This document shows, in pieces, positions 22,312 through 32,984 of a stretch of 64,000 nucleotides of DNA. The DNA comes from Triatoma infestans (Eukaryota; Arthropoda; Insecta; Hemiptera; Reduviidae), in NCBI GenBank assembly GCA_011037195.1, contig JAAEAF010006874.1, forward strand, positions 35,001 through 99,000, read 5' to 3'. How positions within the stretch are numbered: the stretch's first letter is position 1; every line of letters starts with the position of its first letter. The translations under genes were made by a program, and so were the position numbers. A model generated the notes under the pieces. The model was not told where the DNA came from. It worked only from the letters and a program-made list of their open reading frames with translations, and did not search any database.

Positions 22312-22664
22312 AAAAAATCACATCTATTATGTATATTCATTAATTTATTTTGCCCTCTATTTGGCAGCCATAATAGAGAGTTATGTTTGTTGTCCTTGAC
22401 AAAGATGAATATATTAAAACTATAGATCAAATATTAATTATTATGCCAACATGTAATTTGTGATGTAATTCAGTCTGGCAGTTTGTTTACATGAAATATA
22501 TTTATTTACTAATATTAATACTTTATACAGCTTAATATTATCTATACAGATTATGTAATATTATTTATATATTGATAGAATTATTTTCATAAATTTAAAA
22601 TCTTTGATATCCATTTATTTTTACATTATTACGATTTTTTTTCATTCTAATTTTCGAGGACTAT
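22312..22664. other. AT-rich, nothing recognised
   Basis: No gene or repeat recognised. Confidence 0.5.
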
Positions 22665-22759
22665 AAATTTCCGGAAGTGTGCTCTTCAGGTTTTCACTTT
22701 CTCTTACTGCTTGATCGTTTTGAAGTTTTAGAAATAAGAGTTTTTACAGTTTTGAATGA

Positions 22760-22824
<65 letters not shown>

Positions 22825-23030
22825 TTATTTATTTTATGATATCTGGTCAGTATATCTCATCAAAGGAAAATCGCGGAAAGTTCAAAACGTTTTTCTAGAA
22901 TACGATAAAGATTTTTTTTTAAACTTCACAGAAAATTTACTGAATAATTTTAACATCAAGTTATTATTGCAATCGTGTGTCAAATTTTCGAAGTCTTGTT
23001 ACCATCGGAAATCAAGGACAATCAATTTTT
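22665..23030 (-). mobile_element. Diverged HINE with long GT run
   Basis: Contains ccggaagtgtgctcttcagg, actttctcttactgctt, a GT run at about 22763-22814 and aaaatcgcggaaagttcaaa in family order, but strongly diverged. Confidence 0.6.
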
Positions 23031-23039
23031 TTTTTTTGA

Positions 23040-24065
23040 GAGAGTTCTGTACTGCGACCATTGTTTGATCTATTGTACCCCCCTCTAGTGCCGAAGATGA
23101 GTTAGCTCATCTACAGCCCCCCCCCCCCAGGTTGAGCTCCCTGAGGAATCCCAAAATCCTGGAAGTTTCTAGGTAGGTATTTCCTCCACCCTTATCTGAT
23201 AACTACCCAGACTACTAAATCTTCTTTGAATGACGGCCATCACAATCTGTGAGGAGGAGTATTGGAGTTTCCTCCTTCTCTCCACAGAATCTGCATGTGC
23301 CATCATCTTCTAGGCCAAGCTTCCACAGGTGTCCCCTGAGTCTGCAATGCCCCGTATGGAATCCCATAAGAATACGGATCCTATTCTTACTCAGACTGAT
23401 GCAGGCTTTCGACCTTTCCTGGTCATAACCACCCAGACAGACTTTGGCCTGTCTCAGTCCCGGGATTCCAGAGACGAGCTCTTTTCGCTACCTCCTCCTT
23501 CTTGATTTCTTCTAAGAGTACTTGGTCACTGACTCCACAAAAGGGCTCCGGCCCAATGAGAAGAGATACAGCGCCTTCTTTTGCTATGGTGTCGGCTACC
23601 TCATTACCTTCCACGCCGACATGTCCCGGCACCCAGTATAGGGTAATTTTATTTCTTCTGCCTAGGTCATTAAGCTTACCTAGGCATTCCAATACCATTT
23701 TAGAACTGATAACATGAGAACTCAGTGCTTTAATGGCCGCCTGACTATCGGATAGGATAACTGTCTCCTGATTCCGATATCCTCTGTCAAGGTTCATCTG
23801 AACGCACCTTCCAATAGCGTGAATTTCCGCCGGGAAGATGCTAGGAAACCTACCCATGGGTTCTGAATATTTGGTTCTAGGCCAAAACACTCCTGCCCCG
23901 GTTCTTTCGAGGGTCTTAGACCCATCTGTATACCACTTAGTGGCAATCTTGCTAATACTAGCCAGGGCGGATCCTTCGCACCACTCCCTTTTTTATACAT
24001 AGCATTGTAGAAAAATTCCTAACAAAGCTGTATTTCTTAGTCATACTATCTCTAGGAAGGTTCCA
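23040..24065 (-). pseudogene. LINE ORF2 3' part: RNase H and zinc knuckle
   Basis: On the minus strand the RNase H domain has all four acidic positions: KWYTDGSK (about 23930), FPAEIHAIG, LSDSQAAIKAL and WVPGHVGVEGNEVAD. It is followed by TGHCRLRGHLWKLG and the CRFCGEKEETPILLLTDC zinc knuckle. This order, RT-RNase H-zinc knuckle, is that of I/R1-group non-LTR elements; RNase H removes the RNA strand during second-strand synthesis. RT is missing (5' truncation near 24065). The RNase H itself is in one frame of 155 residues after a shift near 23890. The 3' end carries the hairpin word gatcaaacaatggtcgcagt (minus strand). Confidence 0.82.
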
Positions 24066-24110
24066 AGGGAAATATTTGATTAATCGAAAGTGATTTTTTT
24101 ACAGAATAGG

Positions 24111-24768
24111 TTTTTACATTCTCTTACTCTACTAAGAAGAGGACGTATTGTAATCGTGTCAAATTTTCGATATCGAATTTTCATCGGAAATATCCATTTT
24201 GAGAGGTCCCCTGAGTCTAAAAAAATGGTTTTTAGCAAATGATCTGTATGTGTGTGAACAGCATAGAAAACAAAAAAAATCGTAGAAAGTTGAAACTTGA
24301 TATTCCGTTTAGGTAGCGCCATGAGATCCGGACAGTAGATCAATGGTCGAAATTCCTCAACCGGAAGTACCACTTTACTTAATTTTTTTTTACTTTCTTG
24401 CGATTTTTTTTCAAAAATTGCTCCGACAATTTTCTTCAAACTTTATATATAAACTAAACATACAAAGATCTACAACTTTTATTTAAAACATTTCTCTGGA
24501 AAAATTCATTTGCAAAAATTCATGGGGTTAGGTTTTCCTCTAAAGTGCTGTATCAGTTTACTATACAATTCTGCCATCTAAATAATATTAATTAGAATTA
24601 AATGTGTTATTGTAATTCAGTGCTTTAAAAAATGGAAGTGCGCTTTTACTGAACTTTTTTTTTTTTTCAGTTTTCGACGAACTTCAACGAATATCAAGTT
24701 TGCTACATAAACTATGAAATTACAATTTTGAAAAGAGAAAGTTGTGTGTGATTCACACTAGATTTTTT
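24111..24768 (-). mobile_element. HINE copy G, shortened
   Basis: Starts tttttacattctcttactct and ends gtgtgattcacactagattttt. The GT run is almost lost. It has one ACCGGAAGT word (24360). Confidence 0.75.
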
Positions 24769-25379
24769 ATTTTTTTGGAATTTTCTCAAAAAAAAAAAAA
24801 AAAGGCAAAAACGATTTTCTCTAAACTTGGAAAGAAGCTATTAGCACATCGTGGCAAATTTTTTTAAAAATAATTTCCCGCAAAATTTGATTTTAGCGAG
24901 TTCTAAACAATCTAGAAGTTACATTTTAAGTGTTATTTAAGTTTGTTCAATGTTTTGACACAATTTTCTCTAAGTACAATATAAATAAAACTCAGATTCT
25001 ATCTACCCCATGTAATCACTACTTCTATACACACGTTTTGATTCAAGTTTAATGAAAATTTCTCCATTAAATCGTATTAATCGGAGTGAGAGGTAGTCCT
25101 ATTGAGTTACTATATTATAAAAAAAAAAAGACAGGTGTCCTTTAACCATATGACCGAGCCAGGGGCATCAAGCCGTCCCAAGCTGACCGACCTTGGGCCA
25201 CTTCTCCATATATTTATTCTACATTTGACATTCTTCGCTGGTATAAAAATATTTTTTCTAACTTTTGTTTATTAAAAATATAATACGGGATTTTCTATTT
25301 TCTTTTAATTCCCACAAAAGAGAAAGGATTAAATTTTAATTGAGTTTTTCAAAGCTAATATATAGGAATAACAGAAATA
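24769..25379. other. Old HINE-like and unassigned sequence
   Basis: 24780-24930 retains ggaattttctcaaaaa and ttttctctaaacttgg. The remainder is AT-rich apart from a short GC-rich stretch near 25140-25205 that I cannot identify. Confidence 0.4.
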
Positions 25380-25522
25380 AGTTATAGAACCATATATTTC
25401 ATTTGAATGGGTACCTTAATTACTATTTTCCCAGAATACCCTCCCCCCCCCAAATGTACAATTCACAGGAAAATTTTTCAAATAAAAGTGATAAGTATTT
25501 ATGTGGTGTCATAGTATACGAA

Positions 25523-25729
25523 TTAGAGACATTTTCCGTGATAGCCTGCTTCTTTTTGCGTTCGCCCATCTTCAGGATGCGTTTGTCATACTGTTTGATA
25601 AACGCATCCTGAAGAAGATGGGCGAACTCCCCGGAAACCGGTCGATGACCACAAAAAGAAGCAGGCTATCACGGAAAATATCTCTCTGATGCTTTCCAGC
25701 TCTTGCGGAACCAATCGCAACAACTATAA
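25523..25729. mobile_element. 207-bp foldback with hammerhead-like core
   Basis: Nearly palindromic. The left arm (gagacattttccgtgatagc ... ttcgcccatcttcaggatgc) pairs with the right arm (gcatcctgaagaagatgggc ... ggaaaatatctctctgatgc) around a short loop near 25590. The right arm additionally has the stretch ccggaaaccggtcgatgacc and a roughly 40-bp extension (ctttccagctcttgcggaac). It is flanked by the 8-bp duplication tatacgaa (25515-25522 and 25730-25737). It has the same ends and extension as the 1176-bp element at 53141-54316, in opposite orientation, so it looks like an internally deleted relative. Confidence 0.75.
25605..25647 (+). ncRNA. Hammerhead-like ribozyme core, altered stem II
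   Basis: catc, CTGAAGA (25609-25615), a stem-loop region, GAAA (25634-25637), CCGG, TC, gatg. Stem I (catc/gatg) pairs. Stem II is enlarged and imperfect compared with the other copies, so cleavage activity is doubtful. Confidence 0.4.
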
Positions 25730-26267
25730 TATACGAAGTTTAAAGAAAAAAAAATCATTGCAACCTTATCCGATTTAAAAACGTCACAGTAGTTTTCGAG
25801 AAAATCTCCCCCTCCCAAAACTCGAAAGAAATTTATTTTGTGAAGTCAGACTTTCGGATAATAGATTTTCCTCAAATTTAGGTTTCTATCAATGGTTCTA
25901 TTGTACCTTAATTTTATATAAGTGGTAGAACTTTATATTGTTCTGAATTGGTACCTTAGTGGAAAGCTTAATTTTACTGTTCCTAAAGAATAAATTTTCC
26001 AACACAAAAACAAAACAAAGAAAGAAATCAACCAATGATGTCGCACCTCCGATTGATGAATTTTGACCAAAACCTTACTGACATCTAGGTGATTTTTCAT
26101 TTTTTGAGATATTTTGTTCACACACACACAAAGTATTCGCTAAATATTTTTTTCGTCCTCAGGGGACCTCACAACACATATATATATACGAGGTATATCC
26201 AATAAAAACTCACTTTCGTAAATTTGACACAATCGTAGTAGTTGCATCTCGCCAAGAAGAGTACGAC

Positions 26268-26800
26268 ATAATTATTATTATGCCGGGTGCCTGATGGCGT
26301 GGGACCTAAGCCTATGTGACCCCGATGCCTCCCATATCATTCCCTTAGTTAATCTCCCCCGGTAACTTACCGGTCAGTCTACAATATCCTAAGATATCCT
26401 TAAACTCCAACCCACCCAGACAATCCTGCGAAAGTGGTGTCCTCCCAAATACGCGAAGCCTAGTACCAGCGAAACGGGGACACTGACATAAATAGTGGTA
26501 CACCGTTTTTCCTGACTCCGTAGACACCCAAGTGCGTCCAGTCACTACCCCCACCATAGTCCTCACACCTGTCCTACTAAGGGACAGAAGATAATCCGAA
26601 ACTCCCTGCTTGATTACTTTTATAAATCTTTTAGCTTGGAGGCACACCTGCGTGTCCCCCCCGGCATTTCTCCAAGACTCTCGTCTCCTAAAGTCTAATC
26701 TGTTTATCACGAAACCTCTTTGGGTCCGCAAGGGCTGGTTCAGGACCACAAAATGGTAATGATGATCCCTCCCTAGCCAACTCATTCTCCCTTTCATAGA
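26268..26800 (-). pseudogene. I-like LINE 3' end fragment
   Basis: The minus-strand frame reads SLSRTGVRTMVGVVTGRTWV, then YHYLCQCPRFAGTRLRVFG: the region after RNase H and the zinc-knuckle end of ORF2. The 3' end is a TAA-repeat tail (plus strand attattatta near 26268), as in I-clade elements. Homologous 3' ends lie at 39200-39470 and possibly at 63652-64000. Confidence 0.75.
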
Positions 26801-26879
26801 GTACGAGATAAAATAGGATTGTTTTCTTTCATTCCTCACAGTATATTCGCTCGCTAATGGGGCTGAAACTTTCTCATTT

Positions 26880-27215
26880 TTTTTTTCCACGAGTAAAAGA
26901 TGGATAAAAACTACGAATGAGGACACAAGAAACAAATGAACATTTGAGGAAACAATAGAAGAAGAAGATTTAATCAAGAAAGTTAGCATAGGATACTTTA
27001 GAAGAATGCCGGAAGGAAGGTGGCCAGAAAAAAGTGGGGCCGGTTAAGAAACAGGAGAGATAAATCAGCAAGGAGGTGGGCACAGTGAGATTGATTGGCT
27101 GATTGGCCGGAAGTGAATTGATCGAAGGATGGAGAAACAAGCTGACAGCAACCTAATTTGGGGAAAAACGCCGCTAAAACTTTTAAAAAAGTTAAATTCA
27201 ACGAATTATTTTGTT
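26880..27215 (+). pseudogene. RTE-like LINE C-terminal fragment
   Basis: The plus-strand frame reads IEEEDLIKKVSIGYFRRMPE followed by GRWPEK. The IGYFRRMPEGRWPxK block is common near the end of RTE-type reverse transcriptase proteins. Frameshifts follow. It sits tail-to-5' against the I-like fragment on the opposite strand. Confidence 0.6.
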
Positions 27216-28009
27216 ATCAAGCGCCCTAATAAAATTACATGATCCTTGGTTAATTAGAAGAACAATAGTTGATTTTTTTTATCTGGAAGTGTATGAAAAT
27301 AAATTACATTTAAACACTGTTACCTACACTCTAATAAATATCACTTATTTCAAGGTACAAGAACTTTTATTTAATAACCTGTAATTTCGTTACAGTGTTA
27401 TGATGATAAAAATGTCCGGCTTTTTCTGCTGATTCCTTATTGTTCTAGTTAATAAATTATAATTATTATAAATAAATGGTATGCGCATGCCTATAATTAA
27501 TATTTTACTCACAGACTAACATTCGCAAGGACACTATCCAAACTAAGGGGGAGTCATGTGCATGCTAGACTTCCCAGTATTTGTCGGTTGACAGTTTTTT
27601 TGTTATTGGTAAGATTATTTAAATCTTATAATTATACAGATTTACCAAAAAAATAATTATTTTTAGACAAATGTATCGAAATAAAAGCGATTAGGTTTAT
27701 ATCTGTGCGACTTCTGTGAAGTCGACAGTTCCGGTTAGCCGATTTTATTATTTATTGAAAATATTTACAATTTATAAATGAAAGAAAAATAACTCTACAA
27801 TAAAAATATTTGTACTGACAGCAACGGCTGTCTGTCAGGAATGGCTGTTAATACAACAAATAAGAAAGTAAAAAGAAAAATAAAAATTTACATAAGAAAC
27901 TAGGAATTTACATCATCAAAATGAAATAAAACTGTGAAAAAATTCTATAAGAGAAAATAAAAATATATTTTATTTTATTTAATTTTTTTACATTTTTACA
28001 TTTTTTATT
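27216..28009. other. AT-rich, faint HINE-like words only
   Basis: gacagttccggttagccgatt near 27724 and gctgttaatacaacaaataa near 27845 recall diverged HINE copies. No gene recognised. Confidence 0.4.
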
Positions 28010-28395
28010 TTAGATTGTACAATAAAAATTGAAATTTTCAACTAAATATGACCGGTAAAGTGTAGCTTCGTTTAGGTATCTGATCAGAGCTGCCCAATCT
28101 GAACCATTTAACCATGCTATCATTTCGTCCCTCGTTAAGATGATGCCACCCAAACAGCTTTTCCTTATTCCCCGCAAGAACCCAACAGCGAGCTAAGAAA
28201 TGCTACAAATCCTCGTCCTCACGAAGGTTACACAAAGAGCAGGAGGAGTAGTCTTTTCCCCTGGATGAAAGGTTTATAATTTAAATTAATAAGTTCTCCT
28301 CTTATTTTAAATATATTGCTAATATTGGAGACCCGCATACCCAAATTTATATAATCTACATCCAGGGAAAGCTGCTTGTAAATGTTATGAAATAT
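28010..28395 (-). pseudogene. LINE ORF2 C-terminus with zinc knuckle
   Basis: The minus-strand frame contains KGIFHNIYKQLSLDVDYINL and CSLCNLREDEDL, then HFLARC: the CxxC-H-C pattern that closes many CR1/Jockey-group ORF2 proteins. One in-frame stop lies within the motif. The RT domain is missing. Confidence 0.65.
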
Positions 28396-29226
28396 CCCTT
28401 TCAAGGTTAGCCGATTTTCTTCAAATGTGGAATACTACCATAACTTCTAATGTATATTATTTTTTTTTTTTTTTGTTAGGGCGTCTCAACATCTGTGGTC
28501 ATTTGCGCCCGGAGCCTTCTCAGTGCACTGCCGGCCTCCGGACAGTGTTCTCCGTTACAGACAACACTGTCCATCACCGGACAGTGAGCTGTAGGGGCTC
28601 CTAGGAAGAGAAAATCTAAGGGTAGCACGGCTGGATTCGAACCCGTGCTCTCCGCGTTGCTAGTCCAGCGCGCTACCACTGAGCTAATCCCTTCCCTAAT
28701 GTATATTATTATTATTATTATTATATAAGTGATATAATGATATGTCCTACTGAAATGGTAATTAAGACGAAAACTTAACGTTACTGTTTCCCCAAGAACC
28801 CCCCTCCCAAATACAATTTTTCCGGAAGAATATTTCAAATGAAAATGATAGCCATTAATGTGTGTAAAAATGTCTACGAAGTTTAAAGAAAATCGTTGGA
28901 ACCGTTTTTGAGAAAATCACAAAAACCTGAAAAACAATAACAAAAAATCAATAATTTACTTCCGGTTGTTGTTGGCTTTTGCAACGAAATCTTAATGACA
29001 GCTGCTCTGTTAATACAAAAAATAAAAATAAAAAAATTAATTATTGAAATATATTGTTCACATACGAACACACACATACAGCCCATTTGCTAGAAACATT
29101 TTTTTTACTTTCTCTTATTTTCGTAATCAGGGAAAAAAACATGTATTTCCGGTGAGAAAAAATTCGAATTTATAAAATTTGACACGATCGCCAATACTTT
29201 CTCTTAGTAGGAGTAAGAGAAAATCA
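28396..29226 (+). mobile_element. Old HINE copy split by a SINE
   Basis: The left piece (aggttagccgattttcttca) and the right piece (from 28711, through tttaaagaaaatcgttgga, cacacacatacagcccattt, to aggagtaagagaaaat) belong to one HINE. The SINE with its target duplication lies between them. Confidence 0.7.
28462..28695 (-). mobile_element. tRNA-derived SINE, full-length copy
   Basis: Same sequence as 3747-3983 with intact A and B boxes (minus strand: GGGATTAGCTCAGTGG and GGGTTCGAATCC), body and A-tail. Target duplication ctaatgtatattatt (28447-28461 and 28696-28710). Very similar to the copies at 3747 and 47475, so recently active. Confidence 0.92.
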
Positions 29227-30321
29227 AAATGTTTTAGTAAGTTAAATTTTATTTATTCAGCATTCTTGTTATTACTAATTATTATAACCTTAGTAACTAT
29301 TATAATCTTTATATACATTATAATAAATAAATAGGTGATGAGATCATTAATTAGGCCAATTTAATTTTACATATTGCATGTATATGTCTTATTAGTTCTA
29401 ATGGTTAATTAAAATACCCTTGTAACATTACATTATTAGTATCCTAAGTAAATAATATTACTAGTATCTTTAGTAGCAAGGACCCAATAGTAAACTAAAC
29501 GAAGTTCCAGAATATTCTGCGGACATAGTAAACAAGTTATTAATGGTCAAAGTAGTGGGGATAACTTTTGCGGAAATATACAGGTGGTGGGGATATAACA
29601 ATATATTTGAAGAAGACAAACACATTTTCTAAAAATATTAAAATGAAAAAAATATACTAAGAAGAAAAATAAAAAGAAGTAGAGGGGAAAGTGCATAAGG
29701 TTGGTAAGACTGAAAAATATTGTGTTTTAGTTCATTGCTGGACGGATACACAAGGTTGTAAGAAGGTTGTCACTACTACAGTCTAGACGGCCGGCGACGT
29801 GATCTATACACACGTAGGCAACAGTGCATTAAAATTGTTTTTTTTTTTTTTAAACAGTGGTTAATTAGTGGTGAAAAGTTTAAATATTTATTTAATAAAA
29901 CTTGTATATAGTCTCATGTGACAGTTTTATTATTTTGGACATTACTGAATGAAGAAGAACTGACATTGAAGCAAAAAAGAGATAAGGAAATTTATTATCG
30001 ACATAGTTTCTACTTTTTGAAGGTTTGTTTTTTATATTAATTAGTTATAAATATTTACATCAGATTTCAATTAAATTTAAGGATATGATTTCTTTTTTTT
30101 TTTTTTTAAATTAATTTATGAAATAAGCCCCAAAATATAGAATTCTTTTACTTTGCTGAAAGAAAGAAATTGTAGTAAATTCTTGGCGTGGAGTGTACCA
30201 AGAGCTGACTTTAATGCATCTGTCTTTAGTGAATTTTGGGTATAGTACATCAGAGTTATAATAGAATAACTCAACAGGAAAAAAAAAATTCAATGTATTT
30301 TGCCCAAGCCTTTGTTTAAGG
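29227..30321. other. AT-rich, nothing recognised
   Basis: No family recognised. A 76-residue minus-strand frame at 30111-30341 (containing KFTKDRCIKVSSWYTPRQEF) reads more like real protein than its surroundings but matches nothing I know. Confidence 0.4.
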
Positions 30322-30935
30322 ATCTGGTATAAAACACTCACACAACTTTCTCTTGCGAACGGTTTATAACCAGTCCATTAAGTTTAAGGAAAATCATTTT
30401 AGCTGTATTCGAGAAAATTCCAGAAAAACCTCAAAAACCGTTAACAACTACATTAACGATAAACCTATTTTCTTCCAATGAGGAATTCTAGTAATGCTTC
30501 ACGTTACACAGTTGATAGAATCAAACTTTTCACATAAGCTTTAGAGTTTAGAGAAAAGTTTGACGTTAAGTTCAACCAGAACTCCCCCCTCCCCCACCAA
30601 AAATCAATGTTTCCTAGAAAAATGTTTCAAATAAAAGTGATAGGCATCGAATTTAAAGAAAAATCTTTGAAGGTGTATTTAAGAAGATCGCGTAGTATAG
30701 TGACATTTCCGGTTGTTGAATTTTGTCCAAAACCTTGGTTTTCACATGCAAGTTATTTTGGTATTCCTTCCTGCTTTTTTTTTTTTTTTTTTTTTTTCGT
30801 TTTTGAGCTAATTTATTCACTTACATATACACACAAATACTAGTAGAATATTATCGCAAAAAAAAAAAATTGTTTCCTGCTAGAATGTATCAAAACATAT
30901 ATTTCCGTTAAAAATTCAATTTCCTTTTTCAGTTT
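30322..30935 (+). mobile_element. Old HINE copy J
   Basis: Starts tctggtataaaacactcaca, passes gtgacatttccggttgttga and a T-run, and fades after aacatatatttccgttaaaa. Diverged. Confidence 0.6.
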
Positions 30936-31019
30936 TTCAAGGCTACTTTTTTTTTTTAAATAAAATAAAACTATTGGCGGCATATATTAAAAAAAAGGTC
31001 CTGCCGAGGTGAGATAACT

Positions 31020-31981
31020 GTTTTACTTTCTCTTACTCCTAGTAAGAGGAAGTATTGTAATCGTGTCAAATTTTCGATATCGAGTTATCACCGGAAATAT
31101 CCGTTTTGAGGTGCCCTGAGTCCAAAAACGTGGTTTTTAGCAAATGGTCTGTGTGTGTGTGTGTGTGTATGTATGTGAACAGCATAGCTCAAAAACGAAA
31201 AACCATGGAAAGTTGAAACTTGATATTCCGTTTAGGTATCACCGTGGGATCTGACACTACGTTATCTGTCAAAATTCCTCAACCGGAAGTACCACTTTAC
31301 TAGTTGGATTTTTTACTTTTTTGCGATTTTCTCAAAAATGGCTCCGACGATTTTCTTTAAACTTGAAATATCAACCACATATTCAAAGAGCTACAACTTT
31401 TATTCGAAACATTTCTCCGGGAAAATGCAATGAAGGGCACTTTTGGGGGAGGGGTGGAGTTAGGTTTCCATCTAAAGTGCTATTTCAGTTTATTAGACAA
31501 TTCTGTCATCTAAATAATGTTAATTAGAATTGAATATGTCGTTGAAGTGCGTTACTTTACCACTTTATTAAATGATTTATTCTCTTTTTCGCAATTTTCT
31601 CAAAAATGGCTTCGACGAGTTTTTTGAAACTTCATATATAAATTAAACATGCAAAGATCTACATCTTTTATTTAAAACATTTCTTTGGGAAAATTCTTTT
31701 AAGGGCACTTTTAGGGGAGGGGTGGGGTTATGTTTTTCTCTAAAGTGCTATCATAGTTGATTATACAATTCTATCATCCAAACATAATTAATTAGAAATA
31801 AATAGATGGCTGAAATTCAGTTTCAAGAAAATTAGTAAACCGGAAGGGCGCTTTTACTAAACAGTTTTTTCAGTTTTCGACGAATTTCATTCAAATTTGG
31901 TACACAAACTATGAAATTTGTCAATTATAATTTTGAGAACTGGAGTAAGAGAAAAGTTGTGTGAGTGTTTCACACCAGATT
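31020..31981 (-). mobile_element. HINE repeat, full-length copy K
   Basis: Starts ttttactttctcttactcct and ends gtgtttcacaccagattttt. GT run near 31149. The three-unit interior is clear, with ACCGGAAGT words at 31280 and 31840. Both flanks are T-runs without duplication. Confidence 0.85.
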
Positions 31982-32274
31982 TTTTTTTATTATTATCGGG
32001 GTCCTACGTTGATTTTACGGGGGATCTACAAATTCTAGTTACGCCTCTGATTGTTACATTTCATTGATATCGTACTTCAGAGTGAAGTCTAAAATTCTTA
32101 GCTTCCAAAATATCTCCATAAAATTAATTTTCTCAGAAAAACATCCCAAATAATAGTATAGACGTAAAAATGTGTATGGTAAGTGTACCCATTTTCGAAA
32201 GAGAAAACAACAAAAAAATTCAAAAATACAATATAAGGGGTGTGTCTTATTTTTGTTCAAACTGGATATTTTTA

Positions 32275-32480
32275 TAACATATTTAATTATCTATAATTTT
32301 ATCCCTCGTAGTATGATTGATTGTTTTAGTTCTGACCGGTTTCGGATTTCCATCCATCGTCAGAGTAAGGTTTACAAATGACTTCGACTATATTATGTTT
32401 ATATCATGCCGCACATTGGTTGATTGTATGTGGGAGGTTATAACGTTATTGAAGTGTATAAGGTTATAAGATTAATCACA
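32275..32480 (-). repeat. Single arm of hammerhead-bearing family 2
   Basis: Shares gttctgaccggtttcgg ... catccatcgtcagag and the downstream ggaggttataacgtta with the arms of the 45358-47282 element. Only one arm is seen. Confidence 0.6.
32332..32372 (-). ncRNA. Hammerhead-like ribozyme core
   Basis: Minus strand: CTGACGA, hairpin tGGATggaaATCC, GAAA, CCGG, TC. The conserved core arms are exact and stem II pairs over GGAT/ATCC. Stem I pairing next to the core is weak (2 bp). Confidence 0.5.
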
Positions 32481-32984
32481 AATTATGATTAAAATTTAAC
32501 TATTAATAGATAATAATTAATGCCTATTAAAGGCAATTTAAAAATGTCTTTTAGTAAAGATGTTTAATGATATATTGTAAATTGCAATGCTCTATGTCTT
32601 GCTATGGGATTTTAATGCGAAGGGCGTTAGGAAATTTGAAGAGTACATTATATAAATAAGAATATATGAAGTTTAATAAAGAAGAATATGTATGTATATA
32701 GTTAGTGCAGGTAAGATAGTAAATTAAATATTGAAAAGCATGCAAGAATAATGTAAACAAATATCTCAGATTGTTGGTAGAAAAAGTAGATTCAAAATGT
32801 AGATAGTCGTTATATTAATTGCATATAATAAAGTAAAGTTCATTAAATGAATTATCATGCTTTTCATTAGCAGAATAAAATAATAGTTATTAACAGTAAA
32901 ATAATATACGTGGGTCATTCAATAACTAACAAGACAAATCGTTATAACTCAAAAATGATTAATTTAATCATTATAAAACTTTGG

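Larger units (their letters stand above)
25380..26265 (+). mobile_element. Old HINE copy split by a foldback element
   Basis: HINE words occur on both sides: aaatttttcaaataaaag before 25523 and tacgaagtttaaagaaa after 25730. The copy continues through a CA run (26119), cctcaggggacctca and tttgacacaatcgtag to about 26265. Divergence and the nested insertion show it is old. Confidence 0.6.

Noticed and set aside
22677..23068. Cys-Val-repeat protein
   Set aside because: The frame is the translation of a GT microsatellite inside a HINE copy.
24080..24439. 119-residue minus-strand protein
   Set aside because: It lies entirely within a HINE copy; the same translated words recur in every copy at the same place.
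26998..27201. Minus-strand protein frame at 27 kb
   Set aside because: It is antisense to an RTE-like C-terminal frame (FRRMPEGRWP) on the plus strand.
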